This document shows, in pieces, positions 52,485-63,344 of a stretch of DNA of 64,000 nucleotides. The position numbers were made by a program, and so were the translations under genes. The stretch's first letter is position 1. Every line of letters starts with the position of its first letter. Origin of the DNA: an uncultured Pelagibacteraceae bacterium (GTDB taxonomy: Bacteria; Pseudomonadota; Alphaproteobacteria; Pelagibacterales; Pelagibacteraceae); contig CACKFA010000003.1 of NCBI GenBank assembly GCA_902599335.1, forward strand, positions 1 to 64,000. The letters run 5' to 3'. The notes beneath the pieces are model-generated. The model saw only the letters and a program-made list of their open reading frames with translations, was not told the origin of the DNA and ran no database searches.

Positions 52485-53335
52485 TGAGTGATATAGAAAA
52501 GGTAAAAAAACTCCGAGAAGCTACTGGAGCTGGATTTAAAGATTGTAATTTAGCTATTAAAGAGTCCAATGGAGATTTAGATAAGGCGATTGAAATTTTA
52601 AGAGTAAAAGGTATTTCAAAAGCCTCAAAAAAAATGTCTAGAGATGCAAGTGAGGGAGTTGTTGTAGTTAGTGGAGACGACTCAAAAACTTCAGTAATAG
52701 AAGTAAATTGTGAAACTGATTTTGTTGCAAAAAATGATGATTTTATCTCTTTTGTTAAAGAGTTAAGTGAATTAAATAATCAAAATAATTCTAATATAGA
52801 CGAATTAAAAGTAGCAAAAATGAAAAATGGTCAAACAGTTGATGATAATTTAGTTGCTTTGATTGCAAAAATTGGAGAAAAAATTACAATTGGAAAAGCT
52901 AAAACCATTCAAAATTCTGATGGAGTAAATAATTATTACCTACACACAGTTGTAAAAGATAATGTTGCAAAATTAGCTGTTATGGTTTCATTGGATACCA
53001 AAGATAATTCTGATCTCGTTAAAACATTTAGCAAACAGTTGTCTATGCATATTGCTGCTTCTAATCCATTAGCACTAGAATCAAATTCTATAGATCAAGC
53101 AATTATTGACAAAGAACAAGAGCTAGTTACGGAAGAGCTAAAGAACTCAGGTAAACCTGAGGATATTGCAAAAAAAATTAGCTTAGGTAAAATGAACAAG
53201 TTTAAAGAGGAAAATGCTCTACTAACACAAGCATGGGTAATGGAACCAAAGAAAAAAGTTCAAGATGTATTAAAAGAACTGTCTATAGCTGATTTGAAAA
53301 TAAAAGAATTCTATAGAATCAAAATAGGAGAATAA
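52484..53335 (+). CDS. tsf: Elongation factor Ts
   Basis: [50 protein letters not shown]. Confidence 0.98.
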   Translation: MSDIEKVKKLREATGAGFKDCNLAIKESNGDLDKAIEILRVKGISKASKKMSRDASEGVVVVSGDDSKTSVIEVNCETDFVAKNDDFISFVKELSELNNQNNSNIDELKVAKMKNGQTVDDNLVALIAKIGEKITIGKAKTIQNSDGVNNYYLHTVVKDNVAKLAVMVSLDTKDNSDLVKTFSKQLSMHIAASNPLALESNSIDQAIIDKEQELVTEELKNSGKPEDIAKKISLGKMNKFKEENALLTQAWVMEPKKKVQDVLKELSIADLKIKEFYRIKIGE

Positions 53336-53887
53336 ATGTTTGATGAAAAATCATACAGCCTTAAAATGGATAAAGCCATCGAGGTATTTTCTAAAGAGCT
53401 TTCATCTCTGAGAACTGGAAGAGCAAATGCATCAATGCTTGATTTAATAAAAGTAGATGTTTATGGACAACAAATGCCAGTTAATCAAGTTGGTAGCATA
53501 ACTACACCTGAACCAAGAATGATAAATATTCAAGTGTGGGATGCAAATAATGTTCCATTAGTTGATGCTGCAATTAAAAAATCAGATTTAGGTTTAAATC
53601 CACAAATAGATGGTCAATTAATTAGATTGCCTGTTCCAGAATTAAATGAGGAAAGAAGGACTGAACTAAAAAAACTGATTAAATCTATTGGTGAAAAATG
53701 TAAAGTTTCAATAAGAAATGTCCGTAGAGAAGCAAATGAGGATTTAAAAAAATTATTAAAATCTAAAGAAATCAGTGAAGATGATGAAAAAAATAATGAG
53801 AAAAAAGTTCAAACAATTACAGATGATCACATTAAAACAGTAGATGAAAAAATTTCTTCTAAAGAAAAAGAAATAATGACAATATGA
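53336..53887 (+). CDS. frr: Ribosome recycling factor
   Basis: LRTGRANASMLDLIKVDVYGQQMPVNQVGSI; VSIRNVRREANEDLKKL. Confidence 0.98.
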   Translation: MFDEKSYSLKMDKAIEVFSKELSSLRTGRANASMLDLIKVDVYGQQMPVNQVGSITTPEPRMINIQVWDANNVPLVDAAIKKSDLGLNPQIDGQLIRLPVPELNEERRTELKKLIKSIGEKCKVSIRNVRREANEDLKKLLKSKEISEDDEKNNEKKVQTITDDHIKTVDEKISSKEKEIMTI

Positions 53888-54558
53888 ACCCACTAAATCA
53901 TGTAGCCATTATCATGGATGGTAATGGAAGGTGGGGTCTTAAATATAAAAACTCAAGAAAAGCTGGTCATAAAGAGGGTATAAATACTGTTGAGAAAATT
54001 ATTAAGGAAACGATAAAAAACAAAATACAATATTTAACTTTATTTGCTTTTTCTACAGAAAATTGGAAAAGACCTAATAAAGAAATTAACTATTTGTTTA
54101 ATTTGTTAGAAACATTTCTAGAAAAGAAAATAGACGATTTTCATCGTGAAGAAATAAAACTCAAAATCATTGGAACTAAAAAGTTTTCAAAAAAATTGAA
54201 TAAACTTTTAAATAATGCTGAAAAAAAAACATGTAATAATAAAAAATTACAAATAAATCTGGCCTTAAATTATGGTTCAAAATCTGAGATTTTGAATTCA
54301 TTAAAAAAAATGAATAAAAAACGTGAAAGTGTAAATGAAAAAAATTTAATTAAGTATTTATATACTAAAGATATACCCGATCCAGATTTATTAATTAGAA
54401 CAGGTAATACAAAAAGACTAAGTAACTTTTTATTGTGGCAATTAGCGTATTCTGAAATATTTTTTGAAAATAAATTATGGCCAGCTTTCAATGAGTATGA
54501 TTATAATAAAATTATTAAAAGATACAAAAAAGTAAAAAGAAATTTTGGAAATGTTTAA
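53884..54558 (+). CDS. uppS: Isoprenyl (undecaprenyl) diphosphate synthase
   Basis: HVAIIMDGNGRWGLKYKNSRKAGHKEG; FAFSTENWKRP; DPDLLIRTGNTKRLSNFLLWQLAYSE. Confidence 0.97.
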   Translation: MNPLNHVAIIMDGNGRWGLKYKNSRKAGHKEGINTVEKIIKETIKNKIQYLTLFAFSTENWKRPNKEINYLFNLLETFLEKKIDDFHREEIKLKIIGTKKFSKKLNKLLNNAEKKTCNNKKLQINLALNYGSKSEILNSLKKMNKKRESVNEKNLIKYLYTKDIPDPDLLIRTGNTKRLSNFLLWQLAYSEIFFENKLWPAFNEYDYNKIIKRYKKVKRNFGNV

Positions 54559-55235
54559 TGAATTTAAATTTCTTAAATAGAATTTTTACGTCTTTGATTT
54601 TATCTGGGATATTGTTTTTATGTTTATTTTTAAATAATTTTTTATGGTTATATTTATTAGTAGTAACATCAATCATTTCATTTAATGAATTTAGTAATTT
54701 AATAAAAAAAAAATTAAAAAAAGATAAAAATAAAATTTTATTATATAATTTCATTTCAATTATTTATTTAGTTATATTTACATTGATAGGATATTATTTA
54801 AAAAATAATGATCCATTTAATCTATTATTTGTTATATTAATATGCGTATTTTCTGATACAGGAGGTTATATAGTTGGAAAACTAATAGGTGGAAAAAAAT
54901 TAACTAATATCAGTCCAAACAAAACAATTTCTGGCAGCATAGGTTCATTTATTTTTTCAATATTTCCTTTAATTATTTTTTTGACAGTATTTAGTGATAG
55001 TAATTTGAATTTTATAGCAGAAAATATGAAAAAAAATGTTTATGCATTGATAGCTACATCCTTATTTTTATCATTAATTTGTCAAATTGGGGATCTTTTT
55101 ATCTCATATTTTAAAAGACAAGCAAAAGTAAAAGATACTGGATCAATACTACCAGGTCATGGTGGTTTACTAGACAGAATAGACGGTTTAATTTTTGTCA
55201 TACCTGTAGCTTTTATAATTGATTTGTTATTCTAA
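54558..55235 (+). CDS. cdsA: Phosphatidate cytidylyltransferase
   Basis: FSDTGGYIVGKLIGGKKLTNISPNKTISGSIG; KDTGSILPGHGGLLDRIDGLIF. Confidence 0.96.
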   Translation: MNLNFLNRIFTSLILSGILFLCLFLNNFLWLYLLVVTSIISFNEFSNLIKKKLKKDKNKILLYNFISIIYLVIFTLIGYYLKNNDPFNLLFVILICVFSDTGGYIVGKLIGGKKLTNISPNKTISGSIGSFIFSIFPLIIFLTVFSDSNLNFIAENMKKNVYALIATSLFLSLICQIGDLFISYFKRQAKVKDTGSILPGHGGLLDRIDGLIFVIPVAFIIDLLF

Positions 55236-55240
55236 TAATT

Positions 55241-56413
55241 ATGAATAAAAAAATTGCAATTCTTGGATCAACAGGTTCAATTGGAAAAACAACTTTAAAA
55301 ATATTAGAAAATAAAAATTTTAATATAATATTACTCGCTGCGAATAAAAACTATAAAACTTTATTTAAACAAGCAAAAAAATTTAATGTAAAAAATATAA
55401 TTATAACAAATGATAAAAGTTATAAGATTTTAAAACTAAAGTGTAAAAAATTGAATATTAAAGTTTTTAATAATTTCAATTCTTTTAGAAAAATATTTAA
55501 AAAAAAAATTGATTATACAATGAGCTGCATAACAGGTATTGATGGTCTTATACCAACTATAAATATAATTAAATATACCAAACAAATTGCGGTAGCGAAC
55601 AAGGAATCAATAATTTGTGGCTGGAAATTAATTCAAAAAGAATTAAAAAAAAATAAAACTAAATTTATTCCAGTTGACTCTGAACATTTTTCTTTGTGGT
55701 ATGGATTACAAAATTTAAATATTAAAAATGTTGAAAATATATTTTTAACAGCATCTGGAGGTCCTTTTTACAAAACACCAATAAATGAAATCAAGAATGC
55801 AAAAATTTCACAAGCATTAAATCATCCAAACTGGAAAATGGGAAAGAAAATATCAATAGACTCTGCTACATTGATAAATAAAGTATTTGAAGTAATAGAG
55901 GCAAAAAATATTTTTGATATATCTTATAAAAAAATTTCTATATTAATTCATCCATTTTCATATTTACATGCAATTATTAAGTTTAATAATGGTTTAATTA
56001 AATTAATTGCTCACGATACATCAATGAAAGTACCAATTTTTAATTCCTTATATAACAAAACTGATGAAAAAATAAAAACGCAAAAGATTGATTTAAAAAA
56101 GTTAAATAATTTAGATTTAAACATTATTAATAAAAAAAGATATCCTATGGTAAAAATTTTAGAAAATTTACCTAGTCAAAGTTCTTTATATGAGACTATA
56201 ATTGTATCTGCCAATGATGCACTTGTAGAATTATATTTAAAAAAAAAAATAAAATTTACAGATATTAATAAATTTTTATTTAAATTTATCTATCAAAAGA
56301 AATTCTTAAAATATAAATTAAAAACACCCAAATCAGTTAACGATATAATTGATTTAAATCAATATGTTCGTTTAAAAATTTTTGAAAAAGTGTATAAATC
56401 CTCAAATGTTTAG
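55241..56413 (+). CDS. dxr: 1-deoxy-D-xylulose 5-phosphate reductoisomerase
   Basis: KKIAILGSTGSIGKTTLKIL; AVANKESIICGW; PVDSEHFSLWYGL; SIDSATLINKVFEVIEAKNIF. Confidence 0.97.
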   Translation: MNKKIAILGSTGSIGKTTLKILENKNFNIILLAANKNYKTLFKQAKKFNVKNIIITNDKSYKILKLKCKKLNIKVFNNFNSFRKIFKKKIDYTMSCITGIDGLIPTINIIKYTKQIAVANKESIICGWKLIQKELKKNKTKFIPVDSEHFSLWYGLQNLNIKNVENIFLTASGGPFYKTPINEIKNAKISQALNHPNWKMGKKISIDSATLINKVFEVIEAKNIFDISYKKISILIHPFSYLHAIIKFNNGLIKLIAHDTSMKVPIFNSLYNKTDEKIKTQKIDLKKLNNLDLNIINKKRYPMVKILENLPSQSSLYETIIVSANDALVELYLKKKIKFTDINKFLFKFIYQKKFLKYKLKTPKSVNDIIDLNQYVRLKIFEKVYKSSNV

Positions 56414-58652
56414 AGTTTATAAGAACATATTATTTTTAAATATTATTTTTTTATTTTTTTGTTCGGTTTCTTTTAGTGAAATTGTTAAAAAAATTGAAGT
56501 TGTAGGTAATCAGAGAGTTAGCGACGAAACTATAAAAATTTTTACATCAATCTCTGAAGGTCAAAATATTGAAAAAAAACAAATTAATATAATTTTAAAA
56601 ACTTTATATGAAACTAATTTTTTTGAAGAGGTTGAATTAAACTTACAAAATAATGTTTTGACAATAAAAGTTACAGAATTGCCAGTAATACAAAATCTTA
56701 TTTTTGAAGGTGTTAAATCTTCTAAAATAATAAACAGTATTAAGTCACAAAATCTCATAAAAGAAAAATCTTCTTTCGATAAGAATCAAATTAAATATGA
56801 AAAAGAAAAAATTCTAAATGCTTTGAAAAATCTTGGTTATTATTCTTCTACAGTAGATATTTATATAGAAAAATTAGAAAATAATGTCGTTAACTTAACT
56901 TTTGATATTGATTTAGGAAAAAAAACTAAAATCAAAAAAATAACTTTTATAGGAAATAAGATTTTTAAAGACAACAAATTAAAAAGAATTATAGCAAGCG
57001 AAGAATATAAATTTTGGAAAATTATATCTGGAAAAAAATATTTAAATAAAAGTATCGTCTCATTAGATACAAGGTTACTAAAAAATTTCTATTTGAATAA
57101 CGGATATTACAACGTTGAAATTAATTACTCTTTTGCAAAATTAATAAATAAAGATGAGTTTGAACTAATTTTTAATATTAATGCAAATGAAAAAATTTTA
57201 TTTGGTGATATTAATTTAAATTTACCAGATGATTTTAATAAAGAAAATTTTAATATTTTAAATAAAATATTTGATGATTTGTCCGGCAAACCATATTCAA
57301 TCAATTCTATAAGTAAAATATTAGAAGAAATTGATAAAATAACTTTAATTGATGAATATAAGTTTATAAATGCAACCGTAAGTGAAACTTTGGAGAAAAA
57401 TTTACTTAACATTGAATTTAAAGTTCAAGAAACCGAAAAAAAATATGTTAAAAAAATAAATATATTTGGCAATAATATTACAAATGAAAATGTAATTAGA
57501 AATCAGCTTGAATTTAGTGAGGGAGACCCAATTACAGACATATTGGTTTCCAAATCAGTAAATAATTTAAAAAGCATCGGTATATTTAAAAATGTTAAAC
57601 ATGAGATTGTAGATCATAAAGATAAAAATTCAAAGATTATCAATTTAAGTGTAACGGAAAAAGCAACTGGTGAAATTTTTGCTTCAGCAGGCGTGGGTAC
57701 CGATGGAAGCTCCGTTGGCTTTGGTATCAAAGAAAGAAACTTTCTAGGCGATGGGATAAATTTGGACTCAAGCATTTCAGTTTCAACTAATTCATTAAAA
57801 GGAAATTTTAGTATTGTTAATCCAAATTATAAAAATTCTGATAAATCATTGAGATTTTCTTTAGAGGCCACTGAAATAGATAATTATAAATTGTTTGGAT
57901 ACAAAACTAACAAAACTGGATTATCCATAGGTACTAATTATGAATTTTTAGATGATTTATATTTAGGATTAGGTACGACAAATTTTTATGAAAAAATTGA
58001 AACAAATGAAACTGCTTCTGATAGGCAACAATCTCAAGAAGGTAATTATTGGGATTCATTTATTAATTTAGATTTTGATTATGATAAAAGAAATCAAAAA
58101 TTTCAAACTACTGATGGATTTAGATCTTATTATTCAATAGATTTACCAATCATAAGCAAATCAAATACTTTACAAAATTACTATCAAATAACACATTATT
58201 TTGATTTGTATGAAAAAAACATATCTTCATTGGGTTTATATTTGGAAGCAGCAAATTCATTAACTAATGATGATATTAAGCTATCTGAAAGAATAAATAT
58301 TCCTTCAAGTAAACTAAGAGGTTTTGAATCAGGACGTATAGGTCCAAAAGATGGTGATGATTTTATTGGAGGTAATTATGCTTATAGTGTTAATTTTTCA
58401 TCAACATTGCCTTACGTTTTAGAAGATTCTCAAAATGTCGATTTGTTGTTTTTTGTAGATGCTGCTAATGTTTGGGGTGTAGATTATGACTCTTCTCTAA
58501 ATGATAGTGGTTCAATTAGAAGTGCTACAGGTATAGCTCTTGATTGGTTTAGTCCTATAGGACCAATGAACTTTTCATTAGCATACCCTTTAACAAAAGA
58601 AAAAGGAGATAGAACAGAGAGCTTTAGATTTAATTTAGGAACATCATTTTAA
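56406..58652 (+). CDS. bamA: Outer membrane protein assembly factor BamA
   Basis: POTRA repeats then beta-barrel; LRGFESGRIGPKDGDDFIGGNYAYSVNF, FSPIGPMNFSLAYPLTKEKGDRTESFRFNLGTSF; ATG at 56406 preferred over TTG 56382. Confidence 0.95.
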   Translation: MFRVYKNILFLNIIFLFFCSVSFSEIVKKIEVVGNQRVSDETIKIFTSISEGQNIEKKQINIILKTLYETNFFEEVELNLQNNVLTIKVTELPVIQNLIFEGVKSSKIINSIKSQNLIKEKSSFDKNQIKYEKEKILNALKNLGYYSSTVDIYIEKLENNVVNLTFDIDLGKKTKIKKITFIGNKIFKDNKLKRIIASEEYKFWKIISGKKYLNKSIVSLDTRLLKNFYLNNGYYNVEINYSFAKLINKDEFELIFNINANEKILFGDINLNLPDDFNKENFNILNKIFDDLSGKPYSINSISKILEEIDKITLIDEYKFINATVSETLEKNLLNIEFKVQETEKKYVKKINIFGNNITNENVIRNQLEFSEGDPITDILVSKSVNNLKSIGIFKNVKHEIVDHKDKNSKIINLSVTEKATGEIFASAGVGTDGSSVGFGIKERNFLGDGINLDSSISVSTNSLKGNFSIVNPNYKNSDKSLRFSLEATEIDNYKLFGYKTNKTGLSIGTNYEFLDDLYLGLGTTNFYEKIETNETASDRQQSQEGNYWDSFINLDFDYDKRNQKFQTTDGFRSYYSIDLPIISKSNTLQNYYQITHYFDLYEKNISSLGLYLEAANSLTNDDIKLSERINIPSSKLRGFESGRIGPKDGDDFIGGNYAYSVNFSSTLPYVLEDSQNVDLLFFVDAANVWGVDYDSSLNDSGSIRSATGIALDWFSPIGPMNFSLAYPLTKEKGDRTESFRFNLGTSF

Positions 58653-59173
58653 TGATAAAGTTATTTCAAATAATTATTTTTTTATTTTTTTTTTTACCAA
58701 ACTCATTTGCTGATCAATCCATAGCCTACATAAATATTGATAGTGTAATTTCAAAATCTATTTCAGGAAAAAATTTATTAAAAAAATTAAACGAATTTGA
58801 AAAAACTGAGATAAAAAAATTAACTAATAGAAGAGAATTATTAAGCCAAAAAAAAGACTCATTGATGACACAAAAAAATATCATTTCTGAAAAAGAATTT
58901 AAAAATCAGTTTCAGCAACTACAAAAAGAATTAAATGAATTTAAGTCTGATGAATCAAAAATAATAAAAGATTTAACTACAAAAAAAAATAAATCAATAT
59001 TAAAGTACTTAAATTTTATAAATCCTTTAATACAAGATTACATGGACAAAAATTCTATTTCAATTTTAATTGAAAAAAAAAATATATTTATTGCAAGATC
59101 AAAATATGACATAACTGATAGCTTAATTAAAATTATTGATCAAAATTTAAAAGAATTTAATATAGAAAAATGA
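58652..59173 (+). CDS. skp: OmpH/Skp family periplasmic chaperone
   Basis: Signal peptide plus IAYINIDSVISKSISGKNLLKKLNEFE coiled coil; between bamA and fabZ. Confidence 0.85.
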   Translation: MIKLFQIIIFLFFFLPNSFADQSIAYINIDSVISKSISGKNLLKKLNEFEKTEIKKLTNRRELLSQKKDSLMTQKNIISEKEFKNQFQQLQKELNEFKSDESKIIKDLTTKKNKSILKYLNFINPLIQDYMDKNSISILIEKKNIFIARSKYDITDSLIKIIDQNLKEFNIEK

Positions 59174-59616
59174 CTCATTTAAATAAGGATAAAATTATCT
59201 CATTACTGCCTCATAGAGAGCCAATGCTATTAATTGATGAGTTATACGATATAAAAAAACTATCCTCTGCTACGGCTGTAGTGAATGTTAAAAAAGATAG
59301 TTTTTTTGTGCAAGGACACTTCCCTGGAAATCCTGTAATGCCAGGTGTTTTGATTGTTGAATCATTTGGACAAGCTGCTGCTGCTTTGACAGCGCACGGT
59401 TTGGATAAATCCACCTACGAGAATAAATTAGTTTTTTTAATGGGTGTTGAAAAGGCTCGTTTTAGGAATCCAGTTATACCGGACTGTGAGTTAATTCTTA
59501 AAATTGAAGCTATTAGATCTCACGGACGTGTCTGGAAGTACAAAGGTGAAGCTTTTGTAAATGATTTGAAAATGGCAGATGCAATTTGGTCTGCAACAAT
59601 TGTTGACAAGAAATAA
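59170..59616 (+). CDS. fabZ: 3-hydroxyacyl-[acyl-carrier-protein] dehydratase FabZ
   Basis: LLPHREPMLLIDEL; GHFPGNPVMPGVLIVESFGQAAAAL. Confidence 0.97.
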   Translation: MTHLNKDKIISLLPHREPMLLIDELYDIKKLSSATAVVNVKKDSFFVQGHFPGNPVMPGVLIVESFGQAAAALTAHGLDKSTYENKLVFLMGVEKARFRNPVIPDCELILKIEAIRSHGRVWKYKGEAFVNDLKMADAIWSATIVDKK

Positions 59617-59667
59617 ATAGCAATAAATATTGATAACTGATTTTTAACTGCTTTGATAAAAGCAATT

Positions 59668-60648
59668 ATGTCCAATATTTTTTTTAAAAATCAAGGTCCA
59701 TTTAAAATTTCTACACTACTTAAATTATTAGAAGTCAAAATAAATGAGATAAAAAAAGATTTTGATATTTTTGATATTAAGGACCTCGCTTCATCTACTG
59801 AAAATGATATTACTTTTTTTCATTCAAAAAAATATAAAAATTTTGCTAATAAAACTAAAGCATCTTTTTGTTTAACTACTGAAACTTTAAAAAGTGAATT
59901 GCCAAAAAGTTGTTTGGCTATAGTTGTTGATAATGTCTTGGTTTCTACTTCAAAAATTACTTCTTTATTCTATCCAGACTCAGTAAATGATGATTTTGAT
60001 GAAACTGTAACAAGTATTATAAATTCGAAATTTAAAGATAAAGTTATTTTTGGTAAAAACGTATTAATTGGAGAAAATGTTTCAATTGGTGTTAATTGTA
60101 AAATTGGTCATAACTCTATTTTAGAAAAAAATGTAGTAATAGAAGATAATTGTTCTATTGGATCAAATAATATTATAAGAAATAGTTTTATTAAAAATAA
60201 CGTTAAAATATTGGATAATTGTGTAATTGGAAAACACGGGTTTGGTTTTTTTCCAAATAAGAAAAATAATTTAAGATATCCTCATATAGGCATAGTTATA
60301 ATAGAAGAAAATTGTGAAATTGGTTGTGGATCAACTATAGATAGAGGATCGATGTCAAATACAGTTATTGGAAAAAACACTTTTTTGGATAATCAAATAC
60401 ATATAGCTCATAATGTCAAAATTGGACAAAACTCCATTATTGCTGGACAAGTTGGTATCGCTGGGAGTTCCATAATTGGAGAAAATGTTAGAATAGGTGG
60501 TCAAGCTGGTATTTCAGGACATCTAAGAATTGGAAATAACGTAGAAATCGGTGGTGGTTCTGGAGTAATTAGAGATATTCCTGATAATACAAAAGTGATG
60601 GGTTATCCCGCAAAAAATATAAGAGAATTTTTAAGAGAAAATAAATGA
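59668..60648 (+). CDS. lpxD: UDP-3-O-acylglucosamine N-acyltransferase
   Basis: Hexapeptide repeats; [57 protein letters not shown] at 59668 preferred over TTG 59653. Confidence 0.95.
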   Translation: MSNIFFKNQGPFKISTLLKLLEVKINEIKKDFDIFDIKDLASSTENDITFFHSKKYKNFANKTKASFCLTTETLKSELPKSCLAIVVDNVLVSTSKITSLFYPDSVNDDFDETVTSIINSKFKDKVIFGKNVLIGENVSIGVNCKIGHNSILEKNVVIEDNCSIGSNNIIRNSFIKNNVKILDNCVIGKHGFGFFPNKKNNLRYPHIGIVIIEENCEIGCGSTIDRGSMSNTVIGKNTFLDNQIHIAHNVKIGQNSIIAGQVGIAGSSIIGENVRIGGQAGISGHLRIGNNVEIGGGSGVIRDIPDNTKVMGYPAKNIREFLRENK

Positions 60649-61427
60649 TACACAAAACAGCAATTATTAATCCAAATGCTAAAATTTTTAAAAATGTAAA
60701 AATTGGTCCTTACACTGTCATTGGGCCTAATGTTGAAATAGGCGAAGAAACAGAAATTCAATCTCATGTTAATATTTTTGGAAATACTAAAATTGGAAAA
60801 AATAATAAAATATATCCATTTGCTTCAATCGGAAATGATCCACAAGATTTAAAATTCCAAGGTGAAGAAACAAAATTGGAGATTGGTGATAATAATAAAA
60901 TTAGAGAATATGTTACTATAAATCCAGGAACAATGGGTGGTGGTGGGTTGACAAAAGTTGGAAACAACTGTCTGTTTATGGTTTCAGCACATATTGCTCA
61001 TGATTGTTTTGTTGGTGATAATGTAATTTTAGCAAATAACGTACCATTAGGTGGACATGCACACATAGGTGATAACGCTATTATTGGAGGCAATTCAGCT
61101 GTTCAACAGTTCACTAGAGTTGGTAAATCAGCAATGATAGGCGGGATGTGTGGTGTTGTTAGGGATATAATTCCATATGGTATAGCACATGGAAACAGAA
61201 GTATTTTACAAGGGTTGAATTTAATAGGTTTAAGAAGAAAAAATATCTCAAATAAAGAAATAATTACATTAAGTAATGCTTATAAAGAAATTTTTAAAAA
61301 TGAAAATTTAACAGAAAATTTAAGCAATTTATCAAAGGAATTTAGGAATAATGAATTAGTTATAGAAGTTGTTCAATTTATAGAAAAGGATAAGAAAAGG
61401 CCGATTTGTACTCCATTTTCAAAGTAA
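60645..61427 (+). CDS. lpxA: Acyl-ACP--UDP-N-acetylglucosamine O-acyltransferase
   Basis: [71 protein letters not shown]. Confidence 0.97.
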   Translation: MIHKTAIINPNAKIFKNVKIGPYTVIGPNVEIGEETEIQSHVNIFGNTKIGKNNKIYPFASIGNDPQDLKFQGEETKLEIGDNNKIREYVTINPGTMGGGGLTKVGNNCLFMVSAHIAHDCFVGDNVILANNVPLGGHAHIGDNAIIGGNSAVQQFTRVGKSAMIGGMCGVVRDIIPYGIAHGNRSILQGLNLIGLRRKNISNKEIITLSNAYKEIFKNENLTENLSNLSKEFRNNELVIEVVQFIEKDKKRPICTPFSK

Positions 61428-61428
61428 A

Positions 61429-62214
61429 ATGATAGGTTTGTTTTTAGGTGATACTGATTTTTCAGAAATAGTTTTAAAAAAAATTAAACATAAAAAAATT
61501 AATTATTTAATTTTAGATTTTTCAAAAAGAAATAGATTTAAGAAAGATAAGAATTCATTCAGAATAAGTATTGGAAAATTTGGAACAATTATAAATTTAA
61601 TTAAAAAAAAAAATTGCAAGAAAGTTTTGTTTGCTGGTAAGATTGCAAAACCAAATTTTTCTTCTTTAAGATTAGATTTAAAAGGAATTTATTATATGCC
61701 TAGTGTAATAAGAGCAGCTAAAATAGGTGATGCTGCTATAATTAAATCAATTATAAATATTTTAAACAATGAAGGAATTAAAGTCATTAGCTCTACATTT
61801 TTTAATCCAGAATTATCTTTAAAGAAAGGAAACTATACTAAATTAAAACCAAATAAGCAGGATATTTATTCAATTAAAAAAGGGAAAGTTTTTTTTAATA
61901 AAACTAAAAGTTTAGACCACATTCAAGCATTAGTAGTAAAAGGAGACAAAATCTTAGCTAAAGAAGGAAAAGAGGGTACAAAAAAAATGTTATCAAAATT
62001 AAAGAAAAATTCAGATGGTATTTTAATAAAACTCCCAAAAAAGAAACAAGATTTAAGAATGGATTTACCAACAATAGGTTTACAAACTTTTATTGATATT
62101 AAAAAATATGGATTACGTGGTGTAGTTTTACAATCTAAAAAAAATATTTTTCTAGATAAAACTGAATGCATTAAATTTGCAAATAAAAATAAGATTTTTA
62201 TAAATATTATATGA
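61429..62214 (+). CDS. lpxI: LpxI family UDP-2,3-diacylglucosamine diphosphatase
   Basis: DUF1009-type: GDAAIIKSIINILNNEGIKVISS, KQDLRMDLPTIGLQT; between lpxA and lpxB. Confidence 0.9.
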   Translation: MIGLFLGDTDFSEIVLKKIKHKKINYLILDFSKRNRFKKDKNSFRISIGKFGTIINLIKKKNCKKVLFAGKIAKPNFSSLRLDLKGIYYMPSVIRAAKIGDAAIIKSIINILNNEGIKVISSTFFNPELSLKKGNYTKLKPNKQDIYSIKKGKVFFNKTKSLDHIQALVVKGDKILAKEGKEGTKKMLSKLKKNSDGILIKLPKKKQDLRMDLPTIGLQTFIDIKKYGLRGVVLQSKKNIFLDKTECIKFANKNKIFINII

Positions 62215-63344
62215 AAAAAATATTTATACTCACAGGTGAGCCTTCTGGTGATAAATTGGCTTCTACCGTTATTTCAAAGCTAAAATCTCAAAATCCTGAT
62301 ATTAAATATTTATCTGTTGGCGGAAATCATTTAAAAAAATTAGGAATTAATTCTATTTTTAATTTAAATGAAATCACTTATCTAGGTTTTACTAGTATTT
62401 TATTTAATATATTTAAAATCAGAAATAAAATTAACCAAACTGTTAATGAAATAATAAAATTTAATCCTGATATATTATTTTCTGTTGATAGCCCTGATTT
62501 TACTATGAGAGTTGCTGAGAGAGTAAAAAAATTAAATAATAATATTAAAACTATTCACTATGTGGCACCTCAAGTTTGGATATGGAGAAAAAATAGAGTA
62601 AAAAAAATTAAAAGATTTATTGATCATATTCTGTTGTTATTTAATTTTGAAAAAAAATATTTTGATGAAGAAAATATAAAAAATACTTTTGTTGGACATC
62701 CATTAATAGAAAATATCGAAGATAATAAAAAAATTATTGAAAATATGATTCCTAAAAATAAAAAAATCATATCTATTTTTCCCGGAAGTAGAAAATCTGA
62801 AACAGACGTATTATTGAAAATTTTAATTGATTTTATAAAACTAATGAATAATAGAAATAAAGATTTTTATTTTTATTTTCATGCAACTGATGAAAATAAA
62901 AATTTAATTTTGTCAGAAATTAAAAAATATAATATTGAAAACGTTGATGTAGTTTCAGATGAAAGTATTAAATCTAAAATTTTATCTAACTCCGTTTTTG
63001 CTGTATCTAAATCAGGTACAGTTTCGTTACAAATATCCAGCTTAAATATACCATCAATAATTATTTATAAACTAAGTTTTATCAATTTTATGATATTTAA
63101 AATGTTAGTTAATGTTAAATTTGCAAACATAATTAATATAATCAATAATAGAGAAGTTATTCCAGAATTGTTACAAAATGAATGCAATGCTGATGAAATC
63201 TATAAATCTGTAATTTATTTTTTAAAAAATCCTGACCTTATAAAAAAACAATTACTTGACTGTTCAAAAACATTAGAAGGAATTAGATCTAAAACTTCTT
63301 CTTCTGAAGAGGCTTGTATAGTTTTAAGAAACTATCTTAGCTAA
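62211..63344 (+). CDS. lpxB: Lipid-A-disaccharide synthase
   Basis: ILTGEPSGDKLASTVI; VDSPDFTMRVAERVK; HYVAPQVWIWRKNRVKKIK; FPGSRKSE. Confidence 0.96.
   Translation: MKKIFILTGEPSGDKLASTVISKLKSQNPDIKYLSVGGNHLKKLGINSIFNLNEITYLGFTSILFNIFKIRNKINQTVNEIIKFNPDILFSVDSPDFTMRVAERVKKLNNNIKTIHYVAPQVWIWRKNRVKKIKRFIDHILLLFNFEKKYFDEENIKNTFVGHPLIENIEDNKKIIENMIPKNKKIISIFPGSRKSETDVLLKILIDFIKLMNNRNKDFYFYFHATDENKNLILSEIKKYNIENVDVVSDESIKSKILSNSVFAVSKSGTVSLQISSLNIPSIIIYKLSFINFMIFKMLVNVKFANIINIINNREVIPELLQNECNADEIYKSVIYFLKNPDLIKKQLLDCSKTLEGIRSKTSSSEEACIVLRNYLS

Noticed and set aside
63324-63344. Convergent 21-nt overlap of lpxB and gltX ends
   Set aside because: Short tail-to-tail overlaps (also at 136-139, 8249-8252, 18328-18331, 19248-19258) are normal for a streamlined genome.
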